47,654 nt of DNA from JAKAKT01 sp041305385 (GTDB taxonomy: Archaea; Micrarchaeota; Micrarchaeia; Burarchaeales; JAKAKT01): positions 1 through 47,654 of the forward strand of contig JBFYLO010000062.1 in NCBI GenBank assembly GCA_041305385.1. The letters are read 5' to 3'. Each line of letters begins with the position of its first letter. Position 1 is the first letter of the stretch. The translations under genes were made by a program, and so were the position numbers. The notes under the pieces were generated by a model. The model was not told where the DNA came from. It searched no databases and saw only the letters and a program-made list of their open reading frames with translations. This document shows, one piece after another, positions 15,776-23,597 of this stretch.

Positions 15776-16966
15776 ATGGAGCTCACCTCCTACGACCCAC
15801 GCATAATACTCGACCTAGCGGTTATCCTGTCAGTTGCTCTTTTCAGCGCAGCGATGGCCCAGAAGTTCAGGCTTCCATCAGTCGTGGGGATGCTCGTCGC
15901 AGGCATAATCCTCGGGCCATTCACCCCAGGGTTCACAGTCAAAAGCATGGAGATAAGCACTCTCGGGCAGATAGGCTCAATCCTCATTCTGTTTGTCATC
16001 GGTCTGCAGTTCGAATACACGTACTTTAAGAAAGTCGGGGTAAAGGCATTCCTCCTTGCAGGAACAGCAAGCGCACTGACATTCGTGGCAGGGTCAGTGC
16101 TCGGCCCGTTTATGGGGCTCGGTCTGACGGAGTCCCTGCTGCTCGGGGTCATATTCATCTCCTCCAGCACGACCATTTCCCTAAAACTGCTCGAAGAGGT
16201 AGTCAAGCCAAAAAACCAGAAGGAGGATGCGCTGACAAAGGCCGCGATAGTGATCGAGGACCTCTACGGCTTTGCCGCCCTTGCGTTCGTCCTCGCCTAC
16301 CTGCAGACAGGGGCGGTCTCGACCAACATCTCCATAGTGATAGAAGCAGTGCTTGCTTCAGTGGCGATGCTTGCGATGCTCTTCTTTTTGGGCGTCAGGA
16401 TAATGCCGAGGATGTTTTACCTGATTGAGCGGCATTTCCCTGGCAGTGCTTTCTCATTTGGGATTGCCTTTTGTCTCTTCCTCTCCTATGCGGTGATTTC
16501 ACTCAACGTCTCGCCGCTCATCGGCGCCTTCCTCGCTGGCACGATTCTCACGTCGACCATGAAGCATAAGGATGTTCTCCAGTCGATAATCCCGATAAGG
16601 AACCTGTTCGCAACGCTCTTCTTCGTAAGCATTGGAATGCTCATAGACCCAGGGCTGCTCATCTCAATGCTCCCAGTGGCGATAATCGTATCCGTTGTGG
16701 CCATACTGTCCAAGGCACTGCCATTCATATTCATGCTCATGCGCTTCGGAGTGCGCCAGAGGGATGCCATACCGCTCGGGGTGATAACCGGGCCAAGGGG
16801 GGAAATCTCACTGGTAATAGCCCAGACTGCAATCTTCAGCGGCCTGGCAGGCCAGCATTTCCTGGCAATATCGACCGGGCTCGTCCTTCTCACGGCCATA
16901 ATCTCCCCGCTCTTCCTTCTCAGCATAGTCCGCCTGAAATCCTTTAAGGGCCTGTTGGGAGTTTGA
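15776..16966 (+). CDS. CPA2-family cation:proton antiporter (KefB/NapA-like)
   Basis: 396 residues, about 12-13 membrane helices and no cytoplasmic TrkA-N domain. FRLPSVVGMLVAGIILGP is the typical second helix region; LFVIGLQFEY, VIFISSSTTISLKLLEE and LYGFAALAFVLAY mark the core; SPLIGAFLAGTIL and GPRGEISLVIAQ are family C-terminal motifs. It exchanges Na+ or K+ for protons across the membrane. The ion-binding helix has no obvious double Asp. Convergent with the phosphorylase gene (10-bp gap). Confidence 0.92.
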   Translation: MELTSYDPRIILDLAVILSVALFSAAMAQKFRLPSVVGMLVAGIILGPFTPGFTVKSMEISTLGQIGSILILFVIGLQFEYTYFKKVGVKAFLLAGTASALTFVAGSVLGPFMGLGLTESLLLGVIFISSSTTISLKLLEEVVKPKNQKEDALTKAAIVIEDLYGFAALAFVLAYLQTGAVSTNISIVIEAVLASVAMLAMLFFLGVRIMPRMFYLIERHFPGSAFSFGIAFCLFLSYAVISLNVSPLIGAFLAGTILTSTMKHKDVLQSIIPIRNLFATLFFVSIGMLIDPGLLISMLPVAIIVSVVAILSKALPFIFMLMRFGVRQRDAIPLGVITGPRGEISLVIAQTAIFSGLAGQHFLAISTGLVLLTAIISPLFLLSIVRLKSFKGLLGV

Positions 16967-16976
16967 GCATAAGCAG

Positions 16977-17687
16977 TCAGATTTTCTTCGCAACTCCTTC
17001 AATAACCTTTTTTATCTCATTCTCTTTTTTCCTGGCAGAATTCAGGACTTCCTCAACAGTAAGCGGGTTTTTGGAGATTCCACAGGCATAGTTTCCTGCA
17101 ATTGCGAGGTTCGCAAACTTAATTTCGAGCTCATTGGCCAGGATTGCCTCCGGAACAGAGGTCATCCCAACAAGGTTCGCGCCCATTTTTCCAAGAGCCT
17201 TAATCTCTGTTTTGGTTTCGAACCTAGGGCCAGATGTATGGGCGAGAATTCCCCCATCCTTGATTCGGATTCCCAGGCTTCTAGCGACTTCAGCCACTGC
17301 CTTTGAAAGCTCCGGGCCGTAGGGTTCAGTCATGTCTGCATGCGAAAGCCCTTCAGAGAAATCGTCGAAGAATGTGGGCTGGGGGCCGAAGGAGACGAAA
17401 TCGCGCACTAGGACCAGGTCCCCGAGTTCATAATCGGAAATTATCCCGACTGAAGCGATTGAGAAAATTTCAGTCACCCCAATCTCTCTGAACGCCGAGA
17501 TGTTTGCCCAGTGGTTTATCCTGTGGGGCGGAATCGAGTGCTTCCTTCCATGGCGAGGGATGAATGCGCAAGACTTATTCGAGACTTTTCCTAGAACAAC
17601 GGTTGCAGTCCCGAATTTAGTCCTAATCCCCCTCTCCTTTCCTTTCACCAACCCGTACAGGCCGCTTCCGCCGATTATCCCGAGCAA
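16977..17687 (-). CDS. MTA/MTI phosphorylase (PNP family 2)
   Basis: 236 residues. IIGGSGLYG (phosphate loop), PRHGRKHSIPPHRINHWANI, TSGPRFETKTEI and MTSVPEAILANEL are hallmark motifs of the MTAP/MTIP family. Near the base pocket the sequence is GNYACGISKNPLTVEEV, without the two Asp of the TDYDCW motif that bind the 6-amino group in human MTAP. This suggests a 6-oxopurine substrate (methylthioinosine, 5'-deoxyinosine or inosine), in line with the deaminase at 26028-27317. TTG at 17687 is chosen because GGGGTG lies 7 bp before it; the in-frame TTG at 17702 has no such site. Confidence 0.9.
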   Translation of the reverse strand: MLGIIGGSGLYGLVKGKERGIRTKFGTATVVLGKVSNKSCAFIPRHGRKHSIPPHRINHWANISAFREIGVTEIFSIASVGIISDYELGDLVLVRDFVSFGPQPTFFDDFSEGLSHADMTEPYGPELSKAVAEVARSLGIRIKDGGILAHTSGPRFETKTEIKALGKMGANLVGMTSVPEAILANELEIKFANLAIAGNYACGISKNPLTVEEVLNSARKKENEIKKVIEGVAKKI

Positions 17688-17734
17688 GAGGACACACCCC
17701 AATGGTTTTATTCCTTTTTCTTTTAAACCCTCTC

Positions 17735-18610
17735 ATGCTTTACATTGCCGGCCACATCGCCTACGACTACCTGTTTTCAATCAATGATTTCCCGAAGCCG
17801 AACGCCTCCTGCTCCATAACGGACTTCAAAAACTATTTCGGGGGAGGGGCCGCGAACACTGCGTGCGCAGCTGCAAAACTAGGGCAGAAGGCCGGTCTGA
17901 TTTCGATTGTCGGGGGCGATTTCAGGGGCTCGGATTACGAGAAGAGCCTGCGGAGATGCGGGGTCGGCCTCGAGCACGTGAAGGTCCTAAGCCACGAAAA
18001 GACGCCCAGAGCCTACATGTTTGTTGAGCCGCATGGCAATTTCCTCTCGTTCTTCTACTGGGGCGCAGGGGAGAGGTTCAAGAACCTCGAGCCGCCAAAG
18101 CTTGAGCTTGGCGAGGGGGACCTCATACACGTCTCAACCGGTGATCCGGACTTCAACGTGAGATTGAGCGAGAAGTACGGACGGATATCCTTTGACCCGA
18201 GCTATGACACTCCCCTCTACAACAAGGAGCACATGGTCAAGATACTGAAGAACACGAAATTCCTGTTCTGCAACAAGCACGAGATGAACCAGGTCCTCGA
18301 GCTTATCGAGACCTCCCCGCTCGACTTCGGGGTCGAGGCAATCATCATGAGCGAGGGAAGCGGCGGGACAGTGGTGAAGACTAGGAACTACACAATCAAG
18401 GTCCAGGCAGTGAAGGCGAAGGTGGTCGATACCATCGGCGCTGGCGATGCCCACAGGGCAGGCTTTTTGTGCGCCTATCTCAGGGGCGAATCCCTGAAGA
18501 GGTGCGCCCAGATGGCCTCGAGCGTCGCGAGCTTCGTCGTGGAAAAGCGTGGGGCGCAGTCGAACCTGCCGACCTGGAGCCAGGCGATGAGGAGACTGAG
18601 TAAACTGTAG
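17735..18610 (+). CDS. PfkB-family carbohydrate/nucleoside kinase
   Basis: 291 residues of the ribokinase fold. YFGGGAANTACAAAKLG is the first PfkB signature, and VDTIGAGDAHRAGF the second, with the catalytic Asp in GAGD. FCNKHEMNQVLE and EGSGGTVV are typical. It phosphorylates a sugar or nucleoside with ATP; the substrate is not deducible, though its place beside the phosphorylase would suit ribose or nucleoside salvage. ATG 17735 is chosen because GGTTTTATT near 17705 could be its TATA box; a longer frame from 17702 has an odd hydrophobic extension. Confidence 0.9.
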   Translation: MLYIAGHIAYDYLFSINDFPKPNASCSITDFKNYFGGGAANTACAAAKLGQKAGLISIVGGDFRGSDYEKSLRRCGVGLEHVKVLSHEKTPRAYMFVEPHGNFLSFFYWGAGERFKNLEPPKLELGEGDLIHVSTGDPDFNVRLSEKYGRISFDPSYDTPLYNKEHMVKILKNTKFLFCNKHEMNQVLELIETSPLDFGVEAIIMSEGSGGTVVKTRNYTIKVQAVKAKVVDTIGAGDAHRAGFLCAYLRGESLKRCAQMASSVASFVVEKRGAQSNLPTWSQAMRRLSKL

Positions 18611-18756
18611 CCGACAGACGCAGACGTGGTCAGTTAATGTCGAATTTGGGCGATTTCGTCTTGTTTTGGCATCTGAGTGTCAAGTTAAGAAAAGCTTATA
18701 TTACAAAAAACGAATAATCTAGCGAGCGCGAGGTTGCGCAGCATGGTCGGGATTCG

Positions 18757-19920
18757 ATGACTTACTACACGCTTTCTGGGAAAGGCGGGCGGCTGCTCGA
18801 GCGCATGGACGACCCGAGGTTCCAGCCAAAGGAGATAAGGGAGTTCAGGGGAGCGGAGTCAAGGTATCTTCTCGGAGCCGTCGGGGCCAAGCCCACCCTG
18901 CTTGACGTGGGAAGCGGAACCGGCAGGCATTCGGGCCTTCTCTCTAAGCAATGTTCGAAAATCCTGGGAATCGACGTGAGTCCTGATGCCGTTGAGCTGT
19001 CTAAAAGGAGAACCTTCGGGATGCCCAATGTCGAAATCAGGCAAGGAAACCTTTTCGAGCTGGATTTCAAGAACTCCTTCGACTGCGCGATTTTCATGAT
19101 GTGCGCGCTCGGGGATTTTGAAGCCGAGCCGGAGGTGCTGAGGGCGCTTCTAAGGCAGGTGAAAAAGGACGGCGGAAAAGTTATTTTTGACCTCTATTCA
19201 GAGAATAGCATAAAGCCAAGGCTCGAGCTCTGCAGGAACGTTGGCTTCGAGAGCATCGCTGTGGGCGGGGACGGAACGATAACCGCCAGTCCATCCTTCG
19301 TTTCGAGAACTTACGACGGGGCGCAAATCCAGGAACTCATCAGCGCTGCAGGAGCCGCCGGCTCGGTCGAGCGATTATGCAAAATTGCATACATATGCAA
19401 CGTTCAGATAAATGCCGCTCAAGCGAAAAGAAAGGCGCCAGGAACGCCCGCGCCCCGTTCAACTTCGCCAAGAAGAAGCGAGTGGACAAATCTGAATCTC
19501 GCTTGGATGCCAGCAATGGTTACTGGGACCATAGCCACCTTTGCGTCGTCTCATCTGGCTGAACAACTGGGCGTTAGCCGTTCACACGCAACAACTTGGA
19601 TTTCAAGTCTGGCGGCATTCGTGACGACCAACCTGACCATCTGCACGATGTGGTATCTCCTCCACAGGGAGAAATACAGAAACGACTTCAGGAAGCTGAT
19701 GAGCGACAGCTTGAAGATGATGAGCGGGACTATCATTGCGCAGGCCATAAGCTGGAGCGTTTCCTGGACCGCAGCCGCCCTAGCCGTATCGCTCTATGGG
19801 GCCTCGAATACTCTTGGCGCTGCCGTCAACAAAGTCGTTGACTGGGCGCTATTCATCCCACTGTTCAATTTTTTCAACAGAAAAAGGGTCCGGGAGATTG
19901 AACGGGAGCATCAGAAGTGA
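18757..19920 (+). CDS. SAM methyltransferase fused to a C-terminal four-helix membrane domain
   Basis: 387 residues. Residues ~1-225 are a class I methyltransferase: LLDVGSGTGRHSG (48-60, SAM loop), GIDVSPDAVELSKRR (motif II), FDCAIFMMCALGDFE (motif IV region). A Pro/Ser/Arg linker (near 227-247) joins it to ~140 residues with four hydrophobic helices (WMPAMVTGTIATFASS, ISSLAAFVTTNLTICT, MMSGTIIAQAISW, AVNKVVDWALFIPLF) and a charged tail. This fusion is unusual; the membrane part looks like small four-TM GtrA-like proteins, but that is a guess. TATA-like CTTATATTA near 18692 supports the start. The gene lies just left of the repeat array. Confidence 0.75.
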   Translation: MTYYTLSGKGGRLLERMDDPRFQPKEIREFRGAESRYLLGAVGAKPTLLDVGSGTGRHSGLLSKQCSKILGIDVSPDAVELSKRRTFGMPNVEIRQGNLFELDFKNSFDCAIFMMCALGDFEAEPEVLRALLRQVKKDGGKVIFDLYSENSIKPRLELCRNVGFESIAVGGDGTITASPSFVSRTYDGAQIQELISAAGAAGSVERLCKIAYICNVQINAAQAKRKAPGTPAPRSTSPRRSEWTNLNLAWMPAMVTGTIATFASSHLAEQLGVSRSHATTWISSLAAFVTTNLTICTMWYLLHREKYRNDFRKLMSDSLKMMSGTIIAQAISWSVSWTAAALAVSLYGASNTLGAAVNKVVDWALFIPLFNFFNRKRVREIEREHQK

Positions 19921-19947
19921 ACGTTGGATTGCAGTTTCTATTGATTA

Positions 19948-20021
19948 ATCGCATCAGACCGTCCGCTAGCTGAGAGATACTGGGTCAGACGCACGAAAGA
20001 GACTTCATTTCCGCGGAAACG
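19948..20021 (+). repeat. accessory-array repeat R1
   Basis: Begins AATCGCATCAGACCGTCCG, the first 19 bases of which are identical at R3 (23249-23267), and ends with CATTTCCGCGGAAACG. It shares CGAAAGAGACTTCATTTCC with R2. GCATCAGACC can pair imperfectly with GGGTCAGACGC inside the unit. It stands 30 bp after the methyltransferase-fusion gene and 6 bp before the DUF4143 gene end, marking the left edge of the array. Confidence 0.8.
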
Positions 20022-20027
20022 AGGTGC

Positions 20028-21257
20028 CTACTCCGACATCCATTTCCAAGCGGGCTTCAAAATTATTTTCTTGCCATTTATGGACAACTCGTCTTCCTGG
20101 TCATGCGTTATTATCTGGCCGTTGTCGAGCTTGAACTTGTCGAGGGCTTCGAGCAAGCCGTCCAACTCGCGCTTTGTGTTGTCGCCATCTAGGGAGTAAG
20201 CAACTTGAATCGCTTGCGTTAACGCGTTTTTTTCTCTGACGACGAAATCGCATTCTTTTACTCCCTTGTGGAAGAACACTGAGTCCTGGCCGTGCCGCTT
20301 ACGCAGTTCGAGGTAGACTGCGTTTTCGAGAAGTCTTCCCTTATCCTCAGTCAATACGGCAGAAAGGTTTTTAGCCAGGCCAGTGTCAACCGCGTAAATC
20401 TTCTTCGGGCCGATCAAGCGTTTTTTGTAAGAGTAATCGAATTTTTGAACTGCAAATAACAGAAACGAGTCCTGCAGAAAAGACACGTAGTCTATTACCG
20501 TCTGCACCGCTGGGATTTCCAGCGTTTTCTTCAACGAGTGATAAGAAAATTCTTTTCCGATGTTGGAGATGAGGGCTATTGCGAGTTCCTTCAACTGGGC
20601 GGAGTTGCGGATATTCCTTCTAGCAATGATGTCTCTCGCTAGAATGTCATCGAAAAGCCTCTGCAGGACTTCCAGACGGCCGGTTTTCAGGTATTCCGGA
20701 AAACCCCCGTGCTCTAGGTATTTTCCGAAAGATCTGCCTCCTGCCGAGTCCTTGTAAAAACCGAGCATTTCCTTATAGCTGAACGGAAACACTTCACTGT
20801 CAAGGTGCCTTCCGGTGAGTTTTGTCCCAGTCTTTTGCCCGAATAACGAGGCGTTCGAACCCGTTACGGTCACCTGTTTTTTAGCGTCGAGCAGTTGGCG
20901 GACGAACCACTCCCACTTGTCAACAACCTGAATTTCGTCAAAATAATACGCATCGCTTTCTCCATATGCTTCCCGTAACGCGCCGAGTAGCTTTTGAAAG
21001 TCTTCCGCCTGAAAACCGGCAATCCTCGGGTCTTCAAAATTGAAGTAGTTGCCCCCGCCGTTCTTCCTCCGGATTTGTTGCATTAACGTGCTTTTTCCGC
21101 ATCTTCTCACCCCCACCAGTATCCGAGCGAACCTCGGAGTACTGGAATCTAACTCTCCCAGTTGGTTTCGCGGAATCCCGTAGTCGAAGCTTTCCAGTTC
21201 CTCCTTCTGGGCCAATGCAACGCCTTTCAAATCGCTTGCTAAAACCATGAGTGACAT
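20028..21257 (-). CDS. AAA-type ATPase with DUF4143 domain
   Basis: 409 residues. Walker A GVRRCGKS (49-56), Walker B YYFDEIQ (Asp107, Glu108), sensor-like VTGSNA (131-136), then the helical middle region and a C-terminal DUF4143 nuclease-like domain (LENAVYLELRKR, ECDFVV). The family is abundant in archaea and bacteria, often mobile, with unknown role. Start 21257 (or ATG 21248) is chosen because TTTATAAATAAG on the minus strand at 21268-21279 is a good TATA box; a longer frame to 21323 would cross the promoter. An 18-bp palindrome sits just upstream. It is the first unit of the repeat-bounded array. Confidence 0.9.
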   Translation of the reverse strand: MSLMVLASDLKGVALAQKEELESFDYGIPRNQLGELDSSTPRFARILVGVRRCGKSTLMQQIRRKNGGGNYFNFEDPRIAGFQAEDFQKLLGALREAYGESDAYYFDEIQVVDKWEWFVRQLLDAKKQVTVTGSNASLFGQKTGTKLTGRHLDSEVFPFSYKEMLGFYKDSAGGRSFGKYLEHGGFPEYLKTGRLEVLQRLFDDILARDIIARRNIRNSAQLKELAIALISNIGKEFSYHSLKKTLEIPAVQTVIDYVSFLQDSFLLFAVQKFDYSYKKRLIGPKKIYAVDTGLAKNLSAVLTEDKGRLLENAVYLELRKRHGQDSVFFHKGVKECDFVVREKNALTQAIQVAYSLDGDNTKRELDGLLEALDKFKLDNGQIITHDQEDELSINGKKIILKPAWKWMSE

Positions 21258-21267
21258 TGAAGCTAAC

Positions 21268-21310
21268 TTATTTATAAAGCTTTCTATTAGCAATAGACAA
21301 TATTGTCTAT
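21268..21310 (-). promoter_or_regulatory. promoter and 18-bp palindromic operator of the DUF4143 ATPase
   Basis: On the minus strand, ATAGACAATATTGTCTAT (21293-21310) is a perfect 18-bp palindrome ending 14 bp before the TATA box at 21268-21279. The position just upstream of the BRE/TATA fits a dimeric regulator, possibly an autoregulator. No second copy was noticed in the window. Confidence 0.6.
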
Positions 21311-21348
21311 CAGAAATAAACAAAGTTATCTTACATTTTCGGACTGGG

Positions 21349-21400
21349 GCCCATGCCTAAAAACTTATTTGGGTCCACTTAGTTTTTAGGGGGCACGGGC
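21349..21400 (+). repeat. long inverted repeat (hairpin) between array units
   Basis: CCTAAAAACT (21356-21365) is inverted perfectly as AGTTTTTAGG (21381-21390); the stem continues as GCCCATG with CACGGGC across a 3-base bulge. Loop of 15 bp. It overlaps the start of R2. It could be a bidirectional terminator for the two divergently read flanking genes, or the end of a mobile unit. Confidence 0.65.
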
Positions 21401-21457
21401 GCTTGGTCGAAAGTGCTTGACCTGACGCTCGAAAGAGACTTCATTTCCCAGAAAACG
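21398..21457 (+). repeat. accessory-array repeat R2 (lacks the left core)
   Basis: Shares CTTGACCTGACGCTCGA with R4 and CGAAAGAGACTTCATTTCC with R1, but the GCRTCAGACCGTCCG core is missing and the terminal palindrome is degraded (ATTTCCCAGAAAACG). It separates the DUF4143 gene from the 554-residue gene. Confidence 0.75.
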
Positions 21458-21491
21458 CAACTTTTTATTATCCAAAGTTTACAATCTACTC

Positions 21492-23156
21492 ATGTCAAAC
21501 GGCACAGGCGCGCTTGCCCAGATTCCCCAAGGGGAGGGGGAAGGGCACGAGCTCCCAAGAATCCAGCTCACTTTCGAGCAGGTGAAAAAAGAGATAGACG
21601 AGAACAGGGGCAGCAGGCCCGAATGCCCCGATGCGGTCATAAAGGCAATCATCAGGAGCGACGACCCCCACTCAAAAATCAGGGAAATGAAAACCGCGCT
21701 GGATTCAATAGCCAAAGCAGCAGGAACAGGGGCATGGGGTGCATTCAACTCACTCTCAAACGACAAGTTAGCCTCCCTCTTCATCCAGGACCCGCAGAAG
21801 CTAATAACAGCATACGGCGAAATAGCCAAAGCAGCAGGAACAGGGGCAGGGAGTGCATTCAACTCGCTCTCAAACGACGAGATAGCCGAGTGCTTCCTTG
21901 ACTACTGCAACAAGAAAATAACTTTCAACCAGTTCATGACCACGATCCTTTCCTCAGACAACGTTGCAATTGAGTTGGGAAGGCCGCTTGATGACCTGCA
22001 TTTCAACGAGCCGGAAAGGAAGAAATACCTTGCTTCCCTCTCAACTCTCCAGGTGTTCTCCCTCCTGAACAGCAACCCGGAATTCTTCTACACCTCAAGC
22101 AACCACATGCTCTTTGACCGTTTGAAAAAGGACTTGGGGGAGAAAAGCGTAACGCAGCTATTCGAAGAGTATGGTTTGATTGGAACGGACCAATGCAGAA
22201 ATTTCCTTTTAAGGGCAATCAACTACGGCAGATTCTATGGTCAGCAGGACTCAGTTCTAAACGAGCAAGACGTCAACTCCCTGCTCCCAACCCTTCTCCA
22301 GCCTTTAAGCTCAAAGGAATTCGACCAGACCTACTTCTTCCTCCTTGCAAACGCAATTGACGATATGAAAAACATTCCCTCACTAAGGGAAAAGATAAAG
22401 GCAGAAGTCGAAAGCAGGCTCAAGACAGCCGAGGACAAACGGCTCAAGTCAGCTTTAGAGTTCATAGCCTATGAGCTTGACCAGAACACTCCGCTAATCT
22501 CGCAGCAGAAAAAGCAGAGCATCAGGGAGCTTGAATCAGATTCAACCTACAATCCTGAACTCTATAAGAACAACGGAAAACTGACAGTCCTGCAGGTCTT
22601 CGACAAGGAGGACACAGGGAAGGACCACTGGGGGATGACAATAGACTGGTTCACAAAATATTTCGGCAAAGCCCCGTCCAAAGGAGATAATGGAGAACTT
22701 ATCTTTGAGAACAGCACAACAAAGATGATTCTTTTCATGGGAGACGAAGACTCCCAGAACCAGGAGTTCATAAGGCAACAACTCCAAAAAACACCAAACA
22801 TGATCGCGACTTTCAGGGGCCATTCCTACAGCCTGAACGACAGCTTCCCGCCAGACATATTCGGGAACAGGGAAGGCCACATACTCTTCATCCCTGGGAG
22901 CTGCGGGAGCGCTGGCTCAACCCCGGAATATCTCTCAGCGAACCCAAACACTGACCTGAGTTTCGTCAGCAACACTTCTACTGGCATGGGCCAGGTTACG
23001 AACTCAATAGTTGAAGCTCTCATGGGCTCACCAGCAAAGGAGTTCCAGGAGATAATTGCAGATACAACGAAAATCGAGGCTCATGGCGGAAACGTTTCAA
23101 CAATCAAGGTCTGGACCAAAGGCGAATCACTGATAAAATACGTCCAGCAGCAGTAG
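21492..23156 (+). CDS. 554-residue protein with internal repeats and a possible Cys/His dyad
   Basis: Not a family I can name with certainty. Residues 73-91 and 111-129 are near-identical repeats (IAKAAGTGAWGAFNSLSND), 38 residues apart, mirrored by a 114-bp DNA periodicity. The middle is helical and charged. The C-terminal part has FRGHSYSLND (His444) after a hydrophobic strand and ILFIPGSCGSAGSTPEYL (Cys471), then FVSNTSTGMGQVTNSIVEAL. A His followed by a Gly-Ser-Cys on the next strand recalls clan CD (caspase-like) peptidases; the His-Cys spacing (27) is short, so this is inference. No signal peptide. TATA-like TTTTTATTA near 21462 predicts a leaderless mRNA. Confidence 0.75.
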   Translation: MSNGTGALAQIPQGEGEGHELPRIQLTFEQVKKEIDENRGSRPECPDAVIKAIIRSDDPHSKIREMKTALDSIAKAAGTGAWGAFNSLSNDKLASLFIQDPQKLITAYGEIAKAAGTGAGSAFNSLSNDEIAECFLDYCNKKITFNQFMTTILSSDNVAIELGRPLDDLHFNEPERKKYLASLSTLQVFSLLNSNPEFFYTSSNHMLFDRLKKDLGEKSVTQLFEEYGLIGTDQCRNFLLRAINYGRFYGQQDSVLNEQDVNSLLPTLLQPLSSKEFDQTYFFLLANAIDDMKNIPSLREKIKAEVESRLKTAEDKRLKSALEFIAYELDQNTPLISQQKKQSIRELESDSTYNPELYKNNGKLTVLQVFDKEDTGKDHWGMTIDWFTKYFGKAPSKGDNGELIFENSTTKMILFMGDEDSQNQEFIRQQLQKTPNMIATFRGHSYSLNDSFPPDIFGNREGHILFIPGSCGSAGSTPEYLSANPNTDLSFVSNTSTGMGQVTNSIVEALMGSPAKEFQEIIADTTKIEAHGGNVSTIKVWTKGESLIKYVQQQ

Positions 23157-23248
23157 GCTTGCGACCATATGTTCATGCCTTTCAGAACAAAAATAGTTAC
23201 GACTAGCCGCCGGTCAGTCACCACTCGAAAGTCGGTCAGGGCAAGTAA

Positions 23249-23267
23249 ATCGCATCAGACCGTCCGT
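23249..23267 (+). repeat. accessory-array repeat R3, left core
   Basis: AATCGCATCAGACCGTCCG, identical to the start of R1. Here the core is the 3' end of a degenerate deaminase gene copy (stop codon TGA on the minus strand at 23255-23257). The remaining right part of this repeat (palindrome) lies ~255 bp further on at 23523-23540. Confidence 0.8.
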
Positions 23268-23517
23268 GTAACCAAATCCTCGGCAACTTTTCTCGCTTTT
23301 TGGATTACGAATTCCTCTTCAAATTTAGAATTTTCCTGTCCCGCATCACAATCTTCCCATCAATTATTACATCCCGAACAGAGGAGCCATTTTCCGAGTA
23401 AACTAAATTCGAAACTAAACTGTGTTGAGGATTCAGGCTTGGCGAATCGAGGTCGAGCGTTATAATATCCGCGAGCTTTCCCTCTTCCAAGCTCCCCGAA
23501 TCAAAGCCGAGCGCCAC
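23255..23517 (-). pseudogene. frameshifted 3' fragment of an MTA/SAH deaminase-type gene
   Basis: The minus strand encodes ALGFDSGSLEEGKLADI through IIDGKIVMRDRKILNL, matching roughly residues 344-410 of the intact deaminase at 26028-27317. A frameshift follows, after which another frame continues EEEFVIQKARKVAEDLVTRTV to the stop, as in the intact protein. The rest of the gene (codons 1-343) is absent. The DNA is clearly diverged from the neighbour (many substitutions), so it is not a recent local duplication; it may have come in with an element that carried its own version of the target gene end. Confidence 0.85.
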
Positions 23518-23522
23518 ACACA

Positions 23523-23540
23523 GTGCGTTTCCGCGGAAAC
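23523..23540 (+). repeat. accessory-array repeat R3, right palindrome
   Basis: GTTTCCGCGGAAAC (23527-23540) is a perfect 14-bp palindrome equal to the right end of R1 and R4. It sits immediately beyond the deaminase-gene fragment and before the lipocalin-like gene promoter. Confidence 0.75.
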
Positions 23541-23597
23541 AGGGGTGGGTTTAGCGCTTGCGCGGGATTAAAAAGGTTCAACTAGAATCTGTAACTT

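Noticed and set aside
18611..18756. Additional array repeat left of the methyltransferase fusion (GACGCAGACGTGGTCAG)
   Set aside because: Only a few bases resemble the core and the order is wrong; not counted as a copy.
21413..21901. Arg/Pro-rich plus-strand frame overlapping the 554-aa gene start
   Set aside because: Another frame of the real gene; composition atypical and no start signal.
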